Source: Pseudomonadota bacterium
GTDB taxonomy: Bacteria; Pseudomonadota; Gammaproteobacteria; Burkholderiales; SHXO01
Assembly (NCBI GenBank): GCA_023430065.1
Contig: JAEZCG010000102.1
Coordinates: 1 to 60,738 of the forward strand
DNA length: 60,738 nucleotides
Direction: 5' to 3'
The position numbers were made by a program, and so were the translations under genes. Numbering within the stretch: position 1 is the stretch's first letter; each line of letters opens with the position of its first letter. Below are positions 22,403 through 30,797 of this stretch, piece by piece. Below the pieces are notes generated by a model. The model saw only the letters and a program-made list of their open reading frames with translations. It was not told the DNA's origin and searched no databases.

Positions 22403-23833
22403 ATGGCCCAACAATTCGACGTGGCAGTCATCGGTGCGGGACCGGGCGGATACACCGCAGCGATCCGTGCTGCCCAGCTCGGTTTCAGGACGGTGTGCAT
22501 CGACGACTGGAAGAACGCGCAGGGCAAGCCGAGTCTTGGAGGAACGTGTCTCAACGTCGGTTGCATACCCTCCAAGGCCCTGCTCGAATCTTCGGAGAAC
22601 TACGAGCGGGTCGTGGACAAGTTCGCCGAGCATGGCATTCGCACCAAAGGCGTCAGCATGGACGTCTCCGCTATGCTGGCGCGCAAGGACAAGATCGTCG
22701 AGGCATCGACCGCGGGCATCACGCTGTTGTTCAAGAAGAACAAGGTTGCTTCCATGCATGGCCGCGGCTCGTTCGTGTCTGCGGGCGAGCGCTATACGAT
22801 CCGTGTACAGGACGCAGATCATGCAGAGGACATCGAAGCGACGCATGTGATCATCGCGACCGGTTCCGTCGCGCGTCAGCTCCCCGGTGTCCCGTTCGAC
22901 AAGGAACGGGTTCTCGACAATGTCGGCGCCCTTGCGATCGACGAGATACCGAAACGCCTCGGTGTCGTCGGTGCCGGTGTCATCGGCCTGGAGATGGGCA
23001 GCGTGTGGAGGCGGCTGGGGTCGGAGGTAACCATTCTCGAAGCGCTGCCGTCCTTCCTGCCGGCCGTGGACGAACAGGTGGCAAAGGAGGCGTTCCGGAT
23101 CTTCAACGGACCGCTGGACCTCAAGATCTACACGGGCGTGAAGATCGGTGACGTGAAGACGGGGAAGAAGTCGGTGGCCGTTGCCTATACCGACCGAGAC
23201 GGCAATCTCCACAACGCGGAGTTCGACAAGCTGATCGTCGCCATCGGGCGCGTGCCGAACACTTCGGGTCTGAATCCCGATGCGATCGGCTTGCGCGTGG
23301 ACGACCGGGGATACATCGAGGTCGACGACAACAACCACACCAACGTTCCGAACGTTTATGCGATCGGGGACGTCGTGCGCGGCCCGATGCTCGCGCACAA
23401 GTCCTCGGAAGAGGGGGTGGCGGTGGCCGAGACCATCGCTGGAGAGTCGAGCCACGTCAACATGGACACCATTCCCTGGGTCATCTACACCTCCCCCGAG
23501 ATCGCCTGGGTGGGCAGGACCGAGCAGTACCTCAAGGAAGCCGGGGTCCCTTACGTCGCCGGCCGGTTTCCTTTCATCGCCAGCGGTCGCGCCCGCGCCC
23601 TGGGCGAGACGGCAGGCTTCGTGAAGATGCTTGCCCATGCCGAGACAGACAGAATCCTGGGTGTGCACGCGATCGGTCCCTATGCCTCGGAGCTGATCGC
23701 CGAGGCCGTAGTGGCGATGGAATTCAACGCAAGCGCTGAGGACATCGCGCGCATCGTGCACGCGCATCCGACGCTGTCCGAGGCGATGCACGAAGCCGCA
23801 CTCGGCGTACACAAACGCACCCTCAACATCTAG
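22403..23833 (+). CDS. lpdA: Dihydrolipoyl dehydrogenase (E3)
   Basis: This 476-residue flavoprotein disulfide reductase re-oxidises lipoyl groups of the 2-oxoglutarate dehydrogenase complex. It shows the FAD fold VIGAGPGGYTAAIRAAQLG, the redox-active cysteines in GGTCLNVGCIPSKALL (about 45-50), the NAD fold GVVGAGVIGLEMGSVW (about 190), YAIGDVVRGPMLAHKSSEEG (about 320) and the HAHPTLSEAMHEAA interface His-Glu (about 452). The ATG at 22403 lies after AGAGAGA; earlier in-frame codons are repeat-derived and were rejected. Confidence 0.97.
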   Translation: MAQQFDVAVIGAGPGGYTAAIRAAQLGFRTVCIDDWKNAQGKPSLGGTCLNVGCIPSKALLESSENYERVVDKFAEHGIRTKGVSMDVSAMLARKDKIVEASTAGITLLFKKNKVASMHGRGSFVSAGERYTIRVQDADHAEDIEATHVIIATGSVARQLPGVPFDKERVLDNVGALAIDEIPKRLGVVGAGVIGLEMGSVWRRLGSEVTILEALPSFLPAVDEQVAKEAFRIFNGPLDLKIYTGVKIGDVKTGKKSVAVAYTDRDGNLHNAEFDKLIVAIGRVPNTSGLNPDAIGLRVDDRGYIEVDDNNHTNVPNVYAIGDVVRGPMLAHKSSEEGVAVAETIAGESSHVNMDTIPWVIYTSPEIAWVGRTEQYLKEAGVPYVAGRFPFIASGRARALGETAGFVKMLAHAETDRILGVHAIGPYASELIAEAVVAMEFNASAEDIARIVHAHPTLSEAMHEAALGVHKRTLNI

Positions 23834-23867
23834 CGGTTTTCCCTGCCGGCAACGCTCGCTCGACGGC

Positions 23868-24956
23868 ATGAGCAGTCACGCATTCCTCGAGCGCCTGTCC
23901 CGCATCGCTCGGACACACGGAATCGAGCTGGACGCGGCGCAGCGCGGCGCATCCGTCGCGTTCGCGCGGCTTGCCCGCGATCTGTCGGCCGCACAGAACG
24001 AGCCGTGGGGACTGCTCGCACGTTTCCGCAGGCGCTCATCGATCCGCGGCATCTATCTCTGGGGGCCGGTCGGCCGCGGCAAGAGCTTTCTCATGGATGC
24101 GTTCTTCGAAGCTGCGCCGACGCCGCGCAAGCAGCGCGTCCATTTCCATCGCTTCATGCAGCACATCCACCGCGAACTGCGGGTTCTTCAGGGGCAGGAA
24201 GAGCCGCTGCGCATCGTGGCGCAGCGCGTTGCCCAGGACACCTCGCTACTGTGTCTGGATGAGTTCCACGTCGTGGACATCGGGGATGCCATGCTCATGC
24301 GCGGCCTGCTCGAAGGACTCGAGCACGTGGGTATCGCCCTCGTCACCACTTCCAATCAGCACCCGGATCAACTCTACCTGCACGGTCTCCAGCGCGGTCA
24401 GTTCCTGCCCGCGATCGAACACATCAAGCGACACATGGAGGTCGTGGAACTGGCGGGCGCCAACGACTATCGCTTGCGGGCACTCGAACAGGCTGGCGTG
24501 TATCACAGCCCGCTCGGAGAGGCTGCGGAGCAGGCGCAGGGTGCAGCGTTCGAGGCTGTGGCGGGAGAATGCGGACAGGGCGATGTGATGCTGGAAATCG
24601 AGGGTCGAGCCCTCCACGCCCGACGTGCGGCGACTGGCGTTGCCTGGTTCGATTTTGCGCAGCTGTGCCTGGGGCCACGTGGGACGGCCGATTACATCGA
24701 ACTGGCGCGGCGGTACCATACGATCCTGGTCTCGGGGGTTCCCCGATTCGAGCCTCGCATGAGCGAAGCCATGCGCCGCTTCACGTGGCTGGTGGACGAG
24801 TTCTACGACCGCCGGGTCAAGCTCATCGTGTCGGCCGCGGCATCGCCCGTGGCGCTGTATGAGGCGGTTCCGACGCGGCCCGAGATCGAGCGGACCGTCA
24901 GCCGCCTGATCGAGATGCAGACGAGCCGCTATCTGGGTCAGCCTCACCTGGCATAG
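23868..24956 (+). CDS. zapE: Cell division protein ZapE (AFG1-like ATPase)
   Basis: This 362-residue P-loop ATPase of the AFG1/ZapE family has Walker A GPVGRGKSFLMD (about 67), the HFHRFMQHIHRELR block (about 96) and Walker B LLCLDEFHVVDIGDAML (about 126), followed by TTSNQHPDQLYLHGLQRGQFLPAI. Family members modulate FtsZ ring stability. It starts 35 bases after lpdA on the same strand and is often found behind this operon in betaproteobacteria. Confidence 0.93.
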   Translation: MSSHAFLERLSRIARTHGIELDAAQRGASVAFARLARDLSAAQNEPWGLLARFRRRSSIRGIYLWGPVGRGKSFLMDAFFEAAPTPRKQRVHFHRFMQHIHRELRVLQGQEEPLRIVAQRVAQDTSLLCLDEFHVVDIGDAMLMRGLLEGLEHVGIALVTTSNQHPDQLYLHGLQRGQFLPAIEHIKRHMEVVELAGANDYRLRALEQAGVYHSPLGEAAEQAQGAAFEAVAGECGQGDVMLEIEGRALHARRAATGVAWFDFAQLCLGPRGTADYIELARRYHTILVSGVPRFEPRMSEAMRRFTWLVDEFYDRRVKLIVSAAASPVALYEAVPTRPEIERTVSRLIEMQTSRYLGQPHLA

Positions 24957-24979
24957 GCGCAAGATCAACAGAGGGAAGC

Positions 24980-25972
24980 ATGGCGACATTCAAGGCACTG
25001 CGCATCTTCAGCGACGATGGCAAGACCGTGATCAGCCGGATCGTCGACATGCAGATCGACGAACTCGATCCGGGCGAGGTCGTCGTGAAGACCGGGTTTT
25101 CGAGCGTCAACTTCAAGGACGCGCTGGCCGCCACGGGAAAGGGCAGGATCATCCGCCGCTTTCCTTGCGTGGGAGGCATCGACGGCTGCGGAACGGTGGT
25201 CTCCTCGACGGACACGCGGTTCAGGGCAGGCGACGAGGTGATCGCCACGTCGTACGACATCGGCGTGGCGCACGACGGCGGCTATGCCGGCTACATGCGG
25301 CTGCCCGCAGACTGGGTGGTACCTCTGCCCAAGGGAATGAGCCTGTTCGAGGCGATGGCGCTCGGCACCGCGGGCTACACCGCGGGGCTTGCCGTCGAGC
25401 GCATGGAGCACGACGGCCTGCGCCCCGGTAACGGACCAGTCCTGGTCACCGGCGCCACCGGCGGCGTAGGCAGCGTCGCCGTGGACATTCTCGCCGGCGC
25501 CGGCTATGAGGTGGTGGCATTGACCGGAAAGGAATCCGAGGTCGATTACCTGAAGGGCCTCGGCGCCCGGGAAGTCATGCTGCGCAACGGCCTCGACCTG
25601 AGCAGGATCAAGCCGCTGGACAAGGCCACCTGGGCCGGTGCCGTGGACAATCTGGGCGGCGAGGCGCTTTCCTGGCTGGCCAGCACCATGCAGGTCGGCG
25701 GCACCCTGGCGAGCGTCGGATTGGCGGCGAGCCATACGTTGAACACGACCGTGATGCCCTTCATCCTGCGCGGCGTGAGTCTACTGGGCGTCGATTCGGT
25801 CAACACACCGATGCACCTGCGTCGCAAGGTGTGGGAGCGTCTGGCCAGCGACCTGAAACCGCGGCATCTCGCTACGATGACGCGTACGGTGACGCTCGAG
25901 AGTCTTCCGCCTGTGTTCGACGCGCTGATGGCGGCCCAGGCGAAAGGGCGCACCGTGGTGAAGATCGATTGA
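24980..25972 (+). CDS. acuI: Acrylyl-CoA reductase AcuI-like / YhdH-type MDR oxidoreductase
   Basis: This 330-residue zinc-free medium-chain reductase has FSSVNFKDALAATGKGRIIRRFPCVGGIDGCG (about 35-68), ATSYDIGVAHDGGYAGYMRLP (about 93) and the NADPH-binding VTGATGGVGSVAVDILAGAGYEV (about 155), all typical of the AcuI/YhdH group. AcuI reduces acryloyl-CoA to propionyl-CoA. The gene lies 39 bases before prpE, and methylcitrate genes sit in the opposite arm, so a feed into propionyl-CoA metabolism fits. Substrate is inferred from family and context. Confidence 0.85.
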   Translation: MATFKALRIFSDDGKTVISRIVDMQIDELDPGEVVVKTGFSSVNFKDALAATGKGRIIRRFPCVGGIDGCGTVVSSTDTRFRAGDEVIATSYDIGVAHDGGYAGYMRLPADWVVPLPKGMSLFEAMALGTAGYTAGLAVERMEHDGLRPGNGPVLVTGATGGVGSVAVDILAGAGYEVVALTGKESEVDYLKGLGAREVMLRNGLDLSRIKPLDKATWAGAVDNLGGEALSWLASTMQVGGTLASVGLAASHTLNTTVMPFILRGVSLLGVDSVNTPMHLRRKVWERLASDLKPRHLATMTRTVTLESLPPVFDALMAAQAKGRTVVKID

Positions 25973-26011
25973 TGCGCGCTCATTGACGGCGCCCGGACCC
26001 CGAGGAACATC

Positions 26012-27913
26012 ATGTCAGGAGAATACGCCGCCTTCCATCGCCGCTCGATAGAACAACGCGATGCCTTCTGGCGTGAGCAGGCGGAACTGGTGCACTGGCA
26101 TCGACCCTTCGACACCGTGCTCGATTACAGCCGCCCGCCGTTCGCCCGCTGGTTCGTGGGCGGCGAGACCAATCTGTGCTTCAACGCGGTCGATCGTCAC
26201 CTCGCATCGCGCGGCGACCAAGACGCCCTGGTCTACGTCTCCACCGAAGTGGAACAGGAAAAGCGCTACAGCTTCGCGGACCTGCACGTCGAGGTGAATC
26301 GATGCGCGGCAATGCTTCAGTCATTGGGTGTGCGGCGGGGCGACCGCGTGCTGGTGTACATGCCGATGATCCCCGAGGCCGTGTTCTCGATCCTCGCGTG
26401 CGCGCGCATCGGAGCCGTGCACTCGGTGGTGTTCGGCGGATTCGCCGCGCACAGTCTGGCGACGCGTATCGACGATGCAAAGCCCAAAGTGGTCGTGTCG
26501 GCCGATGCCGGGATGCGGGCGGGCAAGGCGGTGCCATACAAGCATCTGCTGGACGAGGCGATTCGACTGAGCGCACATCCGCCTGAGAAGGTCTTGCTGG
26601 TCGATCGGGGCCTCGATCCCGCCATGCCCCGAACCGACGGACGGGACATCGACTACGCCAAGCTGCGCGCACAGCACATGGACGCTCGGGTGCCGGTGGC
26701 CTGGATGGAATCGAGCGAACCGTCGTACATCCTGTACACCTCAGGCACGACGGGAAATCCCAAGGGCGTTCAGCGCGACGTGGGCGGGTACGCAGTGGCT
26801 CTGGCCGCGTCGATGAAATACATCTACTGCGGTCGGGCCGGAGAGACGATGTTCACCACCTCGGACATCGGGTGGGTGGTCGGGCATTCCTACATCATCT
26901 ACGGTCCTCTGATCGCCGGCATGACCACAGTCCTGTACGAGGGTACCCCCGTTCGCCCGGACCCGGGCATCTGGTGGAGGATCGTGCAGGAGCGTCGGGT
27001 GAGCGTGATGTTCTCCGCACCCACGGCGATTCGCGTGCTCAAGAAGCAGGATCCGGCCTACCTGTCGCGCCATGATCTGTCGTCGCTGAAACGCTTGTTC
27101 CTGGCGGGAGAGCCGCTGGACGAGCCGACCCACCGCTGGATCAGCGATGCGCTGCGCATTCCTGTGATCGACCACTATTGGCAGACCGAAACCGGTTGGC
27201 CGATTCTCACCGCCGTGCCGGGCGTCGAGGACACGCCGATCAAGTTCGGGAGCCCGTCGTTTCCGGCATTCGGCTATGACCTGCGCCTGCTGCGCGAGGC
27301 GGACGCCAGCGAAGCGGGCACCGACGAAAAGGGGGTCGTTACCATCGTCCCGCCGCTCCCGCCAGGGTGTATGAGCACGGTCTGGGGAGATGACGAGCGT
27401 TTCGTGCGCACCTATTTCACCACCTTCAGCACGCGCCAGGTGTACTCGACCTTCGATTGGGGGATACGCGATGCCGAGGGGTACTACTTCATCCTCGGAC
27501 GCACGGACGACGTGATCAATGTCGCCGGCCATCGCCTCGGCACGCGCGAAATCGAGGAGGCGGTGAGTGCACATCCGAACGTGACGGAAGTGGCGGTCGT
27601 CGGCGTGGCGGACCCACTGAAGGGGCAGATGCCGGTGGCTTTTGCCGTCCTCAAGGATGCATCGCAGGCCGCTGATCCGGTTCAGCGTGCCGCATTGGAG
27701 AAGGACGTGATGGCAACGGTCGACCGCCAGCTGGGGGCGATCGCGCGCCCAGCGAGGGTGCACTTCGTTGGTAGCCTACCCAAGACCCGCTCCGGCAAAC
27801 TGCTGCGCCGAAGCATCCAGGCGCTCGCGGAAGGACGGGACCCCGGCGATCTCACCACCCTGGAGGATCCAGGCGCGCTCGAACAGATCCGCGCAGCGGT
27901 ACAGTCCTCGTAG
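26012..27913 (+). CDS. prpE: Propionate-CoA ligase
   Basis: This 633-residue AMP-forming acyl-CoA synthetase has the AMP-binding motif YTSGTTGNPKGVQRDVGGY (about 236), the PrpE-typical SMKYIYCGRAGETMFTTSDIGWVVGHSYI segment (about 268), YWQTETGWP (about 390), and the catalytic, acetylatable lysine in LPKTRSGKLLRRS (about 594). It activates propionate for PrpC. It is the last gene of the rightward operon and ends only seven bases from the convergent cupin gene. Confidence 0.95.
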   Translation: MSGEYAAFHRRSIEQRDAFWREQAELVHWHRPFDTVLDYSRPPFARWFVGGETNLCFNAVDRHLASRGDQDALVYVSTEVEQEKRYSFADLHVEVNRCAAMLQSLGVRRGDRVLVYMPMIPEAVFSILACARIGAVHSVVFGGFAAHSLATRIDDAKPKVVVSADAGMRAGKAVPYKHLLDEAIRLSAHPPEKVLLVDRGLDPAMPRTDGRDIDYAKLRAQHMDARVPVAWMESSEPSYILYTSGTTGNPKGVQRDVGGYAVALAASMKYIYCGRAGETMFTTSDIGWVVGHSYIIYGPLIAGMTTVLYEGTPVRPDPGIWWRIVQERRVSVMFSAPTAIRVLKKQDPAYLSRHDLSSLKRLFLAGEPLDEPTHRWISDALRIPVIDHYWQTETGWPILTAVPGVEDTPIKFGSPSFPAFGYDLRLLREADASEAGTDEKGVVTIVPPLPPGCMSTVWGDDERFVRTYFTTFSTRQVYSTFDWGIRDAEGYYFILGRTDDVINVAGHRLGTREIEEAVSAHPNVTEVAVVGVADPLKGQMPVAFAVLKDASQAADPVQRAALEKDVMATVDRQLGAIARPARVHFVGSLPKTRSGKLLRRSIQALAEGRDPGDLTTLEDPGALEQIRAAVQSS

Positions 27914-27920
27914 CCGGGCG

Positions 27921-28421
27921 TTACCGACGCGGGTCGTCCTGGGGACGTACGTACTGGATCGGATTCGAGATCGGGCCGATACCCGCCTCTTGGATGAGCA
28001 CGTCGGTCTCAGCCCAGGCGAAGTGCGGCACATTGCCCTCGGTGATGTAGTGGTCACCAGGTCCAAATCGTTTGAGCTTGTCCTGGTCGAACGTCTCTCC
28101 CGCTGCGCTCCAGTAGTAGCCCTCGAGGACGGTAACCTGGCGCTGGTCCGTGTGCCGATGCGCCGGCAGCTTGTAGCCTGCCGGAAAGCGGACGCGAAAG
28201 ATGTAGGGGCCGGCCTCGCCAGGATTGCCGTAGACCATGATCATCCGCGTTCCCGGCGGGATCGCCTTCGGCTCCGTCCACTGCAGCGGGGCGGCAGCGG
28301 TATCGCTGTCCTCCATCAGGATGCGCAGCCCCTCTGCACCGCTGGCCGGAGACAGGACCGGCATCGCGACCACTGCCGCGAAGGCCACGATCAGCGTGTT
28401 GGCGACCGCCTTCATGCCCAT
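27921..28421 (-). CDS. Exported cupin-domain protein with HxH metal motif
   Basis: This 166-residue protein has a signal peptide (hydrophobic core TLIVAFAAVVAMPV, likely cut after SGA near residue 30) and one cupin barrel. Cupin motif 1 is recognisable as PAHRHTDQRQVTVLEGYYW, keeping the His-x-His pair but with Gln in the usual Glu position, and motif 2 contributes VPHFAWAE with its His. It could bind a metal in the periplasm; the function is unknown. It follows a paralogous cupin gene by 56 bases. Starts at 28421 and 28415 are both possible. Confidence 0.8.
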   Translation of the reverse strand: MGMKAVANTLIVAFAAVVAMPVLSPASGAEGLRILMEDSDTAAAPLQWTEPKAIPPGTRMIMVYGNPGEAGPYIFRVRFPAGYKLPAHRHTDQRQVTVLEGYYWSAAGETFDQDKLKRFGPGDHYITEGNVPHFAWAETDVLIQEAGIGPISNPIQYVRPQDDPRR

Positions 28422-28477
28422 GCGTCCTGGGGAGGAGACAGCGGCGCGCGCGGCCTGTGCTGGCGCCGCCGGTTTCC

Positions 28478-28966
28478 TCACTGATTGCGCGGATCGTCTT
28501 CCGGGTTGACGTAGGTGACCGGATTGTCGATGGGCCCTTGGCCGGTGACCTGCAACTCCACCCAGGTGCGCGCCCACTGGAAGTGCGGGGTATCAGCCTT
28601 GGTGACGAAAGTGCTCCCCGGACCGAGTTCCTGCATCTTCATGGCGTCGTAGCGCTCGCCTTCCGCGATCCACAGCTTTCCCTTCAGTACGGTGGTCACA
28701 CGTTCATCGGGATACTTCAAGGGCGGCCACTTGTAACCTTGAGGCACCTTGATCCGGTACACGTACGGACCGGGTTGCGCCGGATCTCCCTCGAGCAGCA
28801 TGATTCGCATGCCGTATGGCATGGCCTTGGTCTTTTCCCACTGCTTGTCGGATGGGACGGCGGAGGTCGTCCCGGCCGCGTTATCCTCCGACATTGCAGG
28901 AGCCGCGGCAACGATGGCGAGCGCGGCGGCAAACAGGTGAATCGCTATCTTGCGCATGATCTGCAT
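28478..28966 (-). CDS. Exported cupin-domain protein lacking the HxH pair
   Basis: This 162-residue paralogue of the neighbouring cupin shares the layout: signal peptide (AIHLFAAALAIVAAAPAMS), KAMPYGMRIMLLEGDPAQPGPYVYRIKVPQGYK, and a C-terminal GPIDNPVTYVNPEDDPR close to the neighbour's GPISNPIQYVRPQDDPR. Where the neighbour has the metal-binding HRH, this one reads LKYPDERVT, so both histidines are gone while the acidic residue and the motif-2 His (TPHFQWA) remain. It may have lost metal binding or catalysis. Starts at 28975 and 28966 are close alternatives. Divergent from the metallo-beta-lactamase-fold gene. Confidence 0.8.
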   Translation of the reverse strand: MQIMRKIAIHLFAAALAIVAAAPAMSEDNAAGTTSAVPSDKQWEKTKAMPYGMRIMLLEGDPAQPGPYVYRIKVPQGYKWPPLKYPDERVTTVLKGKLWIAEGERYDAMKMQELGPGSTFVTKADTPHFQWARTWVELQVTGQGPIDNPVTYVNPEDDPRNQ

Positions 28967-29112
28967 GGTAATCATGTCCTCTGACTGGTACTCGCTCCCT
29001 GGAACGTCGGGAATCTTGCCGAATGTTTTGGGTCGCAATCTTAGCATGGGGCAAAAGATTCACCGCTTCCCCGCCATTTCCCCCTGGCGTGCGTCTCCCT
29101 TGGAGTGAACCG

Positions 29113-29985
29113 ATGAGGCTGCTTTCCGTCATGCTGCTGTGCGCCGCGGCGATGAGCGCGTCACAGGCCACCGCCTTCGACGGCATCCGCGTCACGCTGC
29201 TCGGGACGGGCATGGCCGAGCCGCCGGCAGTGGAGGGCGGCCCCGGAACAGTGATCGAGGCCGGCGACGAGACCCTCCTGTTCGATTGTGGGCGCGGCAG
29301 CCTGGAGCGGATGCGGCGGGCGGGGGTCGAAGCATTCCACGTCACGGCAGTGTTCCTGACGACAGTGGACGCTGAGCACGTGGAGGGCTGCAAGGAGATC
29401 TGGCGCGCCGCGCTGCGCGGCAGCAGCTTTCAGGGATTCTCGGTGTGGGGACCGACAGGAACCGCGCAGATGTTCCGGCGCATCGACGAGGAACTGGGGC
29501 TGGACGAGCGACTGGCCACGCACGCGTTCGACATCGCGGACAACGTGGTGTATCAGCCGGAGACGGCGACCGTCACGGCATTCATATCCGAGGCCGGCAC
29601 ACCACCTCGGAAGTTCGGGTATCGGGTGGATGCCGCCCGGAGAGCTGTCGTCGTGTCACCCGATGCCGGCGCGCCCGAGAACATCGTCCGCTACGCACGT
29701 GGCGTCCACCTGTTGATGCAAGAAGTGTCCGGGCGTCAGATATCGGACGAAAGCGCCGCATCGCGCCCGACTCCGGAGGAGGCTGCGCGGCTGTTCCGTG
29801 CCGCGCGACCATACCTCGCCGTTTACTCGCATGTCATTGCGCATGGCGCGACCGAGGAGGATCTCCTGCGCAGGACGCGCCGCGGCTACCGCGGTCTGGT
29901 GCAAATCGGCCGCGACCTGATGGTGATCGAAATACAGAACGAGGTGCAGATCCGCGCGGCGCCCTCCGAGCCGCGCCTGCAGTGA
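29113..29985 (+). CDS. Exported metallo-beta-lactamase-fold protein with degenerate metal site
   Basis: This 290-residue protein has a signal peptide ([19 protein letters not shown]) followed by an RNase Z/arylsulfatase-like MBL domain: [41 protein letters not shown] near residue 32. The metal motif THxHxDH of the family is replaced by [10 protein letters not shown] (about 108), so only the last His survives. The SGDT-like strand reads [11 protein letters not shown] (about 205), the HE-A ligand position reads QEVSG, and a His remains in YSHVIAHG. Catalysis by the usual dinuclear zinc mechanism is doubtful. GGAG lies seven bases before the ATG. Confidence 0.8.
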   Translation: MRLLSVMLLCAAAMSASQATAFDGIRVTLLGTGMAEPPAVEGGPGTVIEAGDETLLFDCGRGSLERMRRAGVEAFHVTAVFLTTVDAEHVEGCKEIWRAALRGSSFQGFSVWGPTGTAQMFRRIDEELGLDERLATHAFDIADNVVYQPETATVTAFISEAGTPPRKFGYRVDAARRAVVVSPDAGAPENIVRYARGVHLLMQEVSGRQISDESAASRPTPEEAARLFRAARPYLAVYSHVIAHGATEEDLLRRTRRGYRGLVQIGRDLMVIEIQNEVQIRAAPSEPRLQ

Positions 29986-30290
29986 CCGCCAGGCCATTCC
30001 CGGCCACGTTGCACTGCGCGCACCGTGCAGCGCAACAGGGCGATTTTTCGCTCGCGTCCGTCGTTGGCATCTTGCTACAATGCGCCCTCGCTTCCGATGG
30101 GGGATCGCGTTTGCGCGCACGCTCGATATGCGTGCTGTCGTCCGCGCGCGACTCATCGACCGGGCCATATAACGTGCGCGCCCGGATGACTCAGCGCCGT
30201 GACCTGCCTGGCTGGTCCTGCCATCGAAGCCGAGCGAGGGAAGGCAAGGGGGCCGACCTGATCCATCTAATCGAGATGCAAGGAGACTAC
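29986..30290 (+). promoter_or_regulatory. 305-base gap upstream of hupB with hairpin and candidate extended -10
   Basis: No gene found. A hairpin at 30008-30036 (GTTGC/GCAAC and CTGC/GCAG arms) followed by a T5 run at 30044-30048 may end the upstream gene. TGCTACAAT (30073-30081) is an extended -10 candidate without a good -35; TATAAC at 30168-30173 is a weaker one. If the first is used, hupB has a leader of about 200 bases. Confidence 0.4.
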
Positions 30291-30569
30291 ATGAACAAGG
30301 CGGAGTTGGTGGAGGCGATCGCGAAGAAGACGGGCGGGACCAAGGCTGCAGCCGAGGCGACGCTGGACGCATTCATCGACAGCGTCACCGCGACCCTCAC
30401 AAAGGGAGACAGCGTCGCGTTGATCGGCTTCGGTACCTTCTCGGTCTCCAAACGTGCGGCACGCAAAGGCCGCAATCCGGCCACGGGCGACGAGATCAAG
30501 ATCCCTGCATCGAAGGTGGCCAAATTCTCCGCGGGTGCGAAACTGAAGAAGGCGGTGAACAAGCGCTAA
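30291..30569 (+). CDS. hupB: DNA-binding protein HU-beta
   Basis: This 92-residue histone-like protein starts [19 protein letters not shown] and has the DNA-binding arm signature [29 protein letters not shown] (about residues 46-74). HU dimers bend and compact DNA. AGGAG lies six bases before the ATG. It is a single-gene unit: its own control region upstream and a strong terminator 20 bases after the stop. Confidence 0.97.
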   Translation: MNKAELVEAIAKKTGGTKAAAEATLDAFIDSVTATLTKGDSVALIGFGTFSVSKRAARKGRNPATGDEIKIPASKVAKFSAGAKLKKAVNKR

Positions 30570-30589
30570 GGTCGGCTGCGTTCGACGCG

Positions 30590-30616
30590 AAATGGGGCGC
30601 CATGCGCCCCATTTTG
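30590..30616 (+). terminator. Rho-independent terminator of hupB
   Basis: AAATGGGGCGC (30590-30600) pairs perfectly with GCGCCCCATTT (30604-30614) around a CAT loop, giving an 11-bp stem. The 3' side runs into TTTTGCTTTCT. It lies 20 bases after the hupB stop codon. Confidence 0.9.
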
Positions 30617-30638
30617 CTTTCTGAAAGAAGGCATCCGG

Positions 30639-30644
30639 TAGAAT
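30639..30644 (+). promoter_or_regulatory. Candidate -10 box for tRNA-Leu
   Basis: TAGAAT lies 22 bases before the tRNA, which gives a leader of about 16 bases. It follows the hupB terminator, so the tRNA needs its own promoter. A -35 is not clear; TTTCTG is 15 bases upstream and TTGCTT 19. The same GGTAGAATGCG context appears before acpP on the other strand. Confidence 0.5.
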
Positions 30645-30666
30645 GCGGCGACGCAGTCGTGCTTCT

Positions 30667-30748
30667 GCCCGGATGGTGAAACTGGTAGACACAAGGGACT
30701 TAAAATCCCTCGGCGCAAGCCATGCCGGTTCGACTCCGGCTCCGGGCA
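30667..30748 (+). tRNA. tRNA-Leu (anticodon TAA)
   Basis: Acceptor arm GCCCGGA (30667-30673) pairs with TCCGGGC (30741-30747), followed by discriminator A at 30748. The anticodon arm AGGGA-CTTAAAA-TCCCT (30694-30710) places anticodon TAA at 30701-30703. A long variable arm (CGGCGCAAGCCAT region) marks a class II tRNA, and the T arm is GCCGG-TTCGACT-CCGGC. The 3' CCA is not encoded (CAC follows), so it must be added after transcription. Confidence 0.97.
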
Positions 30749-30797
30749 CACCGTGGAGTCACCCGTCCTCCCAGGACTGTTCACCGCTGCGTAGACG

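Noticed and set aside
30008..30290. Small regulatory RNA gene upstream of hupB
   Set aside because: There is a hairpin and candidate -10 boxes, but no terminator or clear boundaries before the hupB ribosome site; a long leader is the simpler reading.
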